Below are positions 1-6,600 of a stretch of DNA of 15,786 nt, piece by piece (the stretch's first letter is position 1; every line of letters starts with the position of its first letter). The DNA comes from Phoronis ovalis (lineage: Eukaryota; Phoronida; Phoronidae): assembly GCA_028565635.1 (NCBI GenBank), contig JAOXYB010026268.1, forward strand, positions 1 to 15,786, given 5' to 3'. Under the pieces are notes generated by a model. It worked only from the letters and a program-made list of their open reading frames with translations, was not told where the DNA came from and did no database searches. The translations under genes were made by a program, and so were the position numbers.

Positions 1-552
1 CATACAAAGATGGCTTTACAACTACAGAAACTACATCATATGATGGGCATCTGTCTGCACCCGCAGACCTCTTGTTTCATGAACAATTCATGCTATTAGA
101 TTACAACTGCAGTGGCACCTCCTGATCTTAAACTGTAAACACTGAATCGTGTTTTATCCTGACCAATCGCTTTTAATGCTGCAAACACAATTTTGCAAGT
201 TCTAGTATATTAATATGATAATTTCTTGTTCTGCTATTGAAGTTCATAATTGTAACTAGCAGCAACTTGGCATAGATAGGATATGTTTAGAATTGATACG
301 AGTCAAATTGAAACTTTTTTAGTATGCTGTTTGTCCAACCCTCAGAGGCACACCCTCATCCAAAATATATCAAATACCACTGGGGGTCTTTGTCATTTTG
401 ACAATGGAGTCAAAAGTTCCAGGGTCAGCTAAAAAAGATGGGTGCGTAGTAACGAAAATCTTTTGATGTTGTGTAAATAACAGATGAAGATATAAAATTG
501 CAAGCTGTAAACGCAGGTTTTGGCTTATAATGTATACGTGAATATTTTACAG
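1..552. other. Upstream intron (or intron plus undetected exon)
   Basis: This is AT-rich sequence before the first confidently called exon. The next exon needs two codon bases from its upstream partner, so this stretch is at least partly an intron. One frame from position 3 to 125 stays open to a TGA and reads plausibly (it contains SAPADLLFHEQFMLL), but it has no homology I recognise and no good donor. I do not call it an exon. Nothing else stands out. Confidence 0.5.
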
Positions 553-692
553 TTCTGGTAAAGGTTCTGATTTGCAGTTGTTTACTTTTAACTACAACGA
601 TAATTCGCCTACAGCTGTAGAGACAAAACCAGGAAAAAGGATTTTTTTCTTTTCCCCTTTTGAGGCAATCAGCTCGCATGTTTTTACTGCAG
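553..692 (+). CDS. Exon 1: degenerate PKD repeat, first part
   Basis: Acceptor TTTTACAG precedes 553 and donor GTATGA begins at 693. The exon starts with one base that completes an upstream codon, and it ends in phase 1. The frame reads SGKGSDLQLFTFNYNDNSP and later SSHVFTA. In PKD repeats a WxFGDGS strand is followed by HTY and then GxYxVxLxVxN. Here NYNDNSP sits where the GDG motif belongs and HVF sits at HTY. The closing strand (GVYDVQLNVSN) is in the next exon, and the join gives HVFTAGEGVYDV. The missing Trp and Gly make this a divergent PKD repeat. The 448-base intron that follows contains an 18-base-period duplication and nothing else recognised. Confidence 0.72.
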
Positions 693-3600
693 GTATGAAT
701 TCTCTGATATTGTAATTGATATTGATATTGTAATTGGGTAACATGTTCTGTGCACATAAAAAGGTTGGTGTAGAATTTTAGTAGTTAATTTATGACAAGG
801 TGTTGGCATATATTGTGGTAACAACGAGGGTAAATATGACTATGCTAGAAATGTGTATGTACGCGACTAGTGGAGTTGTCACATCACAAAACCTTGTATA
901 GACCCCCACTTCATAATTTTTTCATGCATTTCCCAGGAAAAGTGCCATAAAAATAGTTTTCGAAGAAATTGCCAATAATGTGCTGTGTATGTCCAGTGGA
1001 TTCTTTACTTAAAACAAGGTGTGCATGTGCTTACTATAATCATGTTTTTATTTTGACATCTTAAAATTCTCTGCCTTTTCTGCAGATATTTGTAGTTCAT
1101 CTACTCTACAGATTATATATAGAGTGTTGTCTTATTATAGAGGGTGTCTATGATGTACAGCTGAATGTAAGCAATGATCTGGATAGTAAAACGGTTAGTC
1201 TCACTGATGGACCATTTTATGTACAGAAGCCTCTATCTGGCCTCTGGCTTAATGCTACCAATTCCATATACTACACCAGACTTGGTCGTCCCACTGTGAT
1301 GTCTGCTGAATTAAACCAGGGCACCAATGTCACCTATGACTGGTCACTTGGAGATGGAACACAACTTGTTAATGCAGGTATATATGCATAATAATGTCTC
1401 TTTTTCTGTCATTTGAGCAATTATAACTTATCCATTGTTACTAAAATCTATTAGCCACTCACTTTTCTTGCTTGAAGTAAATCTAATTCTTGTGCAGTAG
1501 TCAAGGCAAGTCAACAGCAGTGGACAGACCTATGTCATTTACCTGGATATAAAGCTTGTCTACAGATAGAGGATGTTCAAACAGATATCTTAAATAGCAG
1601 TAGAAAATGGTTTGTTGTGATCTTTAAAAGTTATTTCTTGTAGGTCCTATTGTGAGTCACACTTATGCTAGTGTTGGTGCCTACCCTGTTTCTTGCACAG
1701 CCGAAAATAAAGTTCATCAACTTACTATTACTGCCTCTGTCAAGATAATTACAGAAATACAAGGTATACAATTTGTTGCATGTCTCTATGACATAAGTTG
1801 TTTTATGTTTTAATAAATAAGGATAAGTGTGTCATATGGTGTTTCTCTAGTTTCAATGATAAACACAAATTAAAGTATAGCATGTAAAAGCAACACTACT
1901 GTATGTTAAATAGATTTAATAGAATGTCTGATGCTTATAATTTTGTACTTTTCGTTAGTTTACTTGCAAGTGAAAATGACAAATAACCTCTAGCGTAATA
2001 CTCTTCAAATACATTTAGGATTTCTAGGCATTACCTGGGTCAGTCTTTTATTCTTCAGGTCAACTTGGATGAATAATTTGCTAAACTTCTTCGGTCAGTG
2101 TGACCTTTAGTCTCTGTAAATAATCAATGTTATTTTTTCCTTAGACTGTCACTTGTCTGTAAATGGGAGTATCTTTGATGAACGCAATGCAACCATTCAC
2201 AGTACCGATGCATCTATTGCATTTTCTGTGTCCTTGACCCCTGATGTTCCTGGTATAGTCACATACTACCGATGGCATTTCGGAGACAGTCCCAAATTCA
2301 TTACGAGCAGCCAACCTGTTAAAACACACGCATACACAACATATGGAAGGTTTGTTTGTAATTCAGTAGAATTGAATTTACATTTGCAGTCCCAGCATGC
2401 ACGGTTGTATTTATTGCACACCTAAGGTATCCACTTGTAAAGTGATCAGTTGTTTGCATTTTTTCTAAAGGGTAAAACGTTATTGACATTCTACACATAA
2501 CTGGTTAACATTTTGTACAACTGAAAGTTTTCCATGACTTTCCTATAATATCTAAATGTGATCTTTAATAAGATTATTCATCCCTTTCAGAAAGGCCATT
2601 TTTGTAATAGCAGGTAATGCTATTAACTCCGTGACATCTCAACCCATACAAGTTAAAGTCGTCCAACCTGTCCGTACCTTGACAGACCTTACAGTAAATG
2701 GCATGCAGGTTGGCAAGGGTATTACCTTCACTGTTTATCATTACTATGGATCGGATATGACCTACGAATGGTCCTTTGGTGACAATGCAACTGATGTGAC
2801 AACTACCAGGGACGTAACTCATACATACAGCAGGTGTGTATAGAGCTTATTGTTATGGTTCACATCACATGCAAATTTGTATTACAATCGTAATTAGAAC
2901 CTCTGACTTGATGGTGTGCCAACAGCAATGTTGTGTAGTTCCTGGTGTTATTCAATAAAGTAACTTCTTATATAATTACAGTTTAGCTAAAATAAGAGGT
3001 TATGACAAATCATGGAGATTATTCAGGATGTATATTTGTTTGTAAAATTAACTTTCATATCACAGTAAAATTTCTTTCAAGCACCTTTATTCCGTCTAAA
3101 ATGCAGAATACCTGTGAGAATGTGATCTTTCCAGCCTTGCCTCACACTTGATTATAAGTATATTGTTTTGAAACCTGTCATACTGAGAGTTTTTAAAAGT
3201 TCTTACATTTTAGGGAGGCTGCATATGAGGCTCGGGTATTAGCCAGGAATCCTGTGTCTAGCCAGACTCTGAGTCGAATTATTTTCGTCCTTAACCAGAT
3301 GTGTAGACCACCTGTAATTAAAATACTTGGAGACATGATTCAGACGGTAAGTAATAAAAAAGTAACAGAAAATTTAGTTTAGGAATTAGCATACAGATAC
3401 CACAGATGTATGCAGTGTTACTTTTTGTTAAATCTTTGTTTTTGTCAGAAGGTTTGTTTAAAAGTTGTACAGATTGTATTTTAAATTTACTGGAGATACA
3501 CGAAGACTATTGATGGAATGAAAGATATATTCTATGCTACTTCTTTTCTTTGGTTATTGCTAAGGCTGTTATTGATAAATGAAAACTGTCCACTGAAGTG

Positions 3601-6600
3601 TGCTGTATTGGTTGTTACAGGTGCTGTATTCTGAAAGCATTCGAGTAGAGGCAGCAGTAGAGATAGAGTGTGAAATCACTAACTCGTCTGCTTTCAGATG
3701 GACCATTAGACATGCCGCTAATGACAGTCTTGTTCAATTATCTGGACCGAGTAGCGATGCTCTTGACAGACGTATGCTGTATCTACCAGCTAAGGCATTA
3801 CCATATGGAAACTACTCATTAGAACTTAATGTATGGGTTTTATTGTATCATTATATTTTCTCATAAATGTTCAAATTAAAGTGTAAATTACTCATCCAAA
3901 TCAAAGTTTCTTGTATTTGTAGATTGCTCTTTATTCATTTTATAGGTACTTTTCTATTAAAGAAAATATTGTGTGGAAAAACATACACATGATCTGTTCT
4001 TTTGGCTGCATATCTTTGTTGGGAAATTCCTTTCATCAGTAATTCTGAGCTTCGTTTTATACCTGCAAAATATTTCACTTCATAATTTCTTCATACATAT
4101 AGAAATGAATATCCACCTTTCAGTTACATGGAAGTTATTGGTGTTATATTTCCCATTGTTAAGACACTAGTTTCCGTGATTGTATTATAAAAGAATTTCA
4201 CCCACCAATTTTGGTAGTATTGTAATTGCAGGTTAGCATGGTAGGCACCATTGTTTATTCCCTGTCAAAAGTATACCTATCTGTGATACCATCTGCAGTG
4301 GTCAGCGTAATACAGGGTGGTATAGAGAGGCGTGTTGGACAGGATGATGTCCTGGTGCTAAATGGTTCTCTATCATTTGATCCAGATATGCCAGATCAGC
4401 TGAATCTAAGGTATGTTAGCTTTGTTTTAGAAGATAGTAAAGATGTGCTGTTTTGTTTTTCTGATAAATGTTGTGTTCTGAATCTCGAATAAATAACAAA
4501 ATTAAATCCCATGTATTTTTAATATGTTTGGTTAATAAATGAACTCATTTTGGCATTTCATTCAAGCTAAGATTTTGACTTACTCCCAAGGAAACATAAC
4601 TACCCAAGTATTCAAAGATAAGAGAGGGCTCTGAACAGACAGATCTTATTCTTCATAAGAACAACTACAAATGTGAAAGGATTTCATCCCCATTTATGTG
4701 TACACAATCTGATGATTATAGATATATTTCAGTGTCCAGCAATAAATGGTATTTTTATTTGTCAGGTATAACTGGTCATGCTGGATGCTAATAGCACCCA
4801 CTGAGAACTGCTTCCAAGATAACTCCACGTTCACATTTAACAATTCATCAGTCATAGAACTACTGGCTAGTAGTTTTAAAGCTGTGTCCCAGTTTGTGTT
4901 TAACTTGACTGTTATTTGTGAGGAACGAACCTCATGGACAACTCAGGTTATCCAAGTTTTTCATACACCACAAGCATTACAGTAAGTAGTACTAGTTCAG
5001 ACTAGTCTGTTTAATTAAATAGTACTGTGTTAAATCTTATTTAAGACATTACAAGAAACTAAATGCTGCAAAAATAAGTTAATATATTTAAATGCTCCAG
5101 CAATGTGTTATTTAAATTAACTACTTCTGTAAGATATTTCGTAATTTTGTCTTTGATATTGAGATTTCACAGTTAGTTACATTAAAGCCCCCTATAATAG
5201 ACAGTTCATACTTTCCTGATCATTCAAAGCAGCTTAAGGACAATCATTAAACTATCTCCTTGTTTTTTTGTTCATTAAGTATGTAATCGAAATTTTACCA
5301 TTTAGGCTGAGTATTGAGTGCTCTGAATGTGTAGATGAGGTAGTTAATTCTAACCAGCGATTAGCTCTGCATGCAGTGTGCGACAACTGTCCAGATGATC
5401 TAGAATACACATGGGAAGTAAATGTTGTACCAAGCAACACTGAAATACAATTGGCTAGTAAGTGTAACAGCTCGTATATACCATTTGTATGAATTATTTC
5501 ATCTCTCACCATAACAAAGAATTAAAAGAACTTTTATACTTTGTTACAAATTTATATCTTAGCTAATATATACCATATAGCCTAGCTATCTACTTGGCAA
5601 TATGTATTGGTGTGTATCACTTTCAGAGAATTCTTCTCAAAAACCATAAATTCAATAACTCAGACATTTCACTGAGATGTTTCTCGTATGGAAAATTCTT
5701 AGATTGTTCAAATTATCTGATTTTGTTGCATTATTTTTAATGTAATCAACAAAAAACACTAATTTTCCAGTCGTTGGAGCTCGTATAAATAGAGCATAAC
5801 CTTGTGACACTGAGTTCAAGCCCAAATATGGTCAACAAACTTATGTTTCCCAGCTTGGTAACCATCTCGTCAGTTTCCTCCCACACTTCTGCTAAAGTGC
5901 ATCTATTAAAAAGTAGGTTAACTTCCCTGTGAAATGGATATACTTTGTCTTTGTGTAAGCAAGCTCTTTGGACCATTTCAGGAGCGAATGACCGGATGCA
6001 ATGTGTTCAGCCAGATGGATCGACGTGGATAAATTTCGAAAGAACTACTACCAATCCTAACACAACAACTACAGCCGGCAGCATTGTTACAACTACAGCT
6101 GTACCAATAACAACACCGACTAACACAACTACTACTTCTTCTACTACAACTACTACAAAAGCCCCAAACTTTGGTACTACTACTTCTTCTACTACAACTA
6201 CTACAAAAGCCCTAAACTTTGGTATAATAGAGGGTCCACCAGGTATGTATTATTTCAGCCTGTCATACTGTATATGCAGCCTGCACAGTATTGTGGGCAG
6301 AGGAAGGATTATTTTTCTGGATTATTTCCTATTTTAGGTCGCAAACGTAGACGTCGTCAAGCGGATTCCGGAGATCCATTTGGGAACATCGGTGAGGGCG
6401 ATTCAGGAGGTTCAAGGGGGACTGGAGTAGGTGGGTGTTTTACAATTTGACTAAACTGTAGCTTAATTTGACTAAACTGTAGCTTGTAGTTTAGTGTCAT
6501 GCATGTTTTTCGTGGTTCTTTTAATAATTTTACTCTGCTTTTCCATGCCATATCAAAATCAGAAGTAAACCTTTGAAAATATCATCATGTATATCTTTCA

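Noticed and set aside
3-125. Possible plus-strand exon at the window start (frame containing SAPADLLFHEQFMLL)
   Set aside because: There is no recognised homology, no good donor, and a frame open for only 40 codons in an area where chance frames of that length occur.
425-757. Minus-strand open frame of 110 codons
   Set aside because: It overlaps plus-strand exon 1, which has proper splice sites and joins in phase to a PKD strand. The Gln/Tyr-rich start is merely the reverse of the intronic GATATT/GTAATT repeat.
2141-2822. Minus-strand open frames at 2141-2329 and 2574-2822
   Set aside because: They are antisense shadows of exons 4 and 5, whose plus-strand frames carry clear PKD motifs.
3973-4170. 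Plus-strand open frame in intron 7
   Set aside because: The composition is Phe/Leu/His-rich without a known domain. Exon 7 (phase 0) joins cleanly to exon 8 and restores the REJ motif order, leaving no room for it.
5774-5850. Functional tRNA gene
   Set aside because: The B-box-like and arm-like blocks are present, but the A-box is degraded and no acceptor stem or full cloverleaf can be formed by eye.
5746-5976. Minus-strand open frame in intron 10
   Set aside because: It overlaps the tRNA-like SINE fossil and has no homology; it is best explained as chance in repeat-derived DNA.
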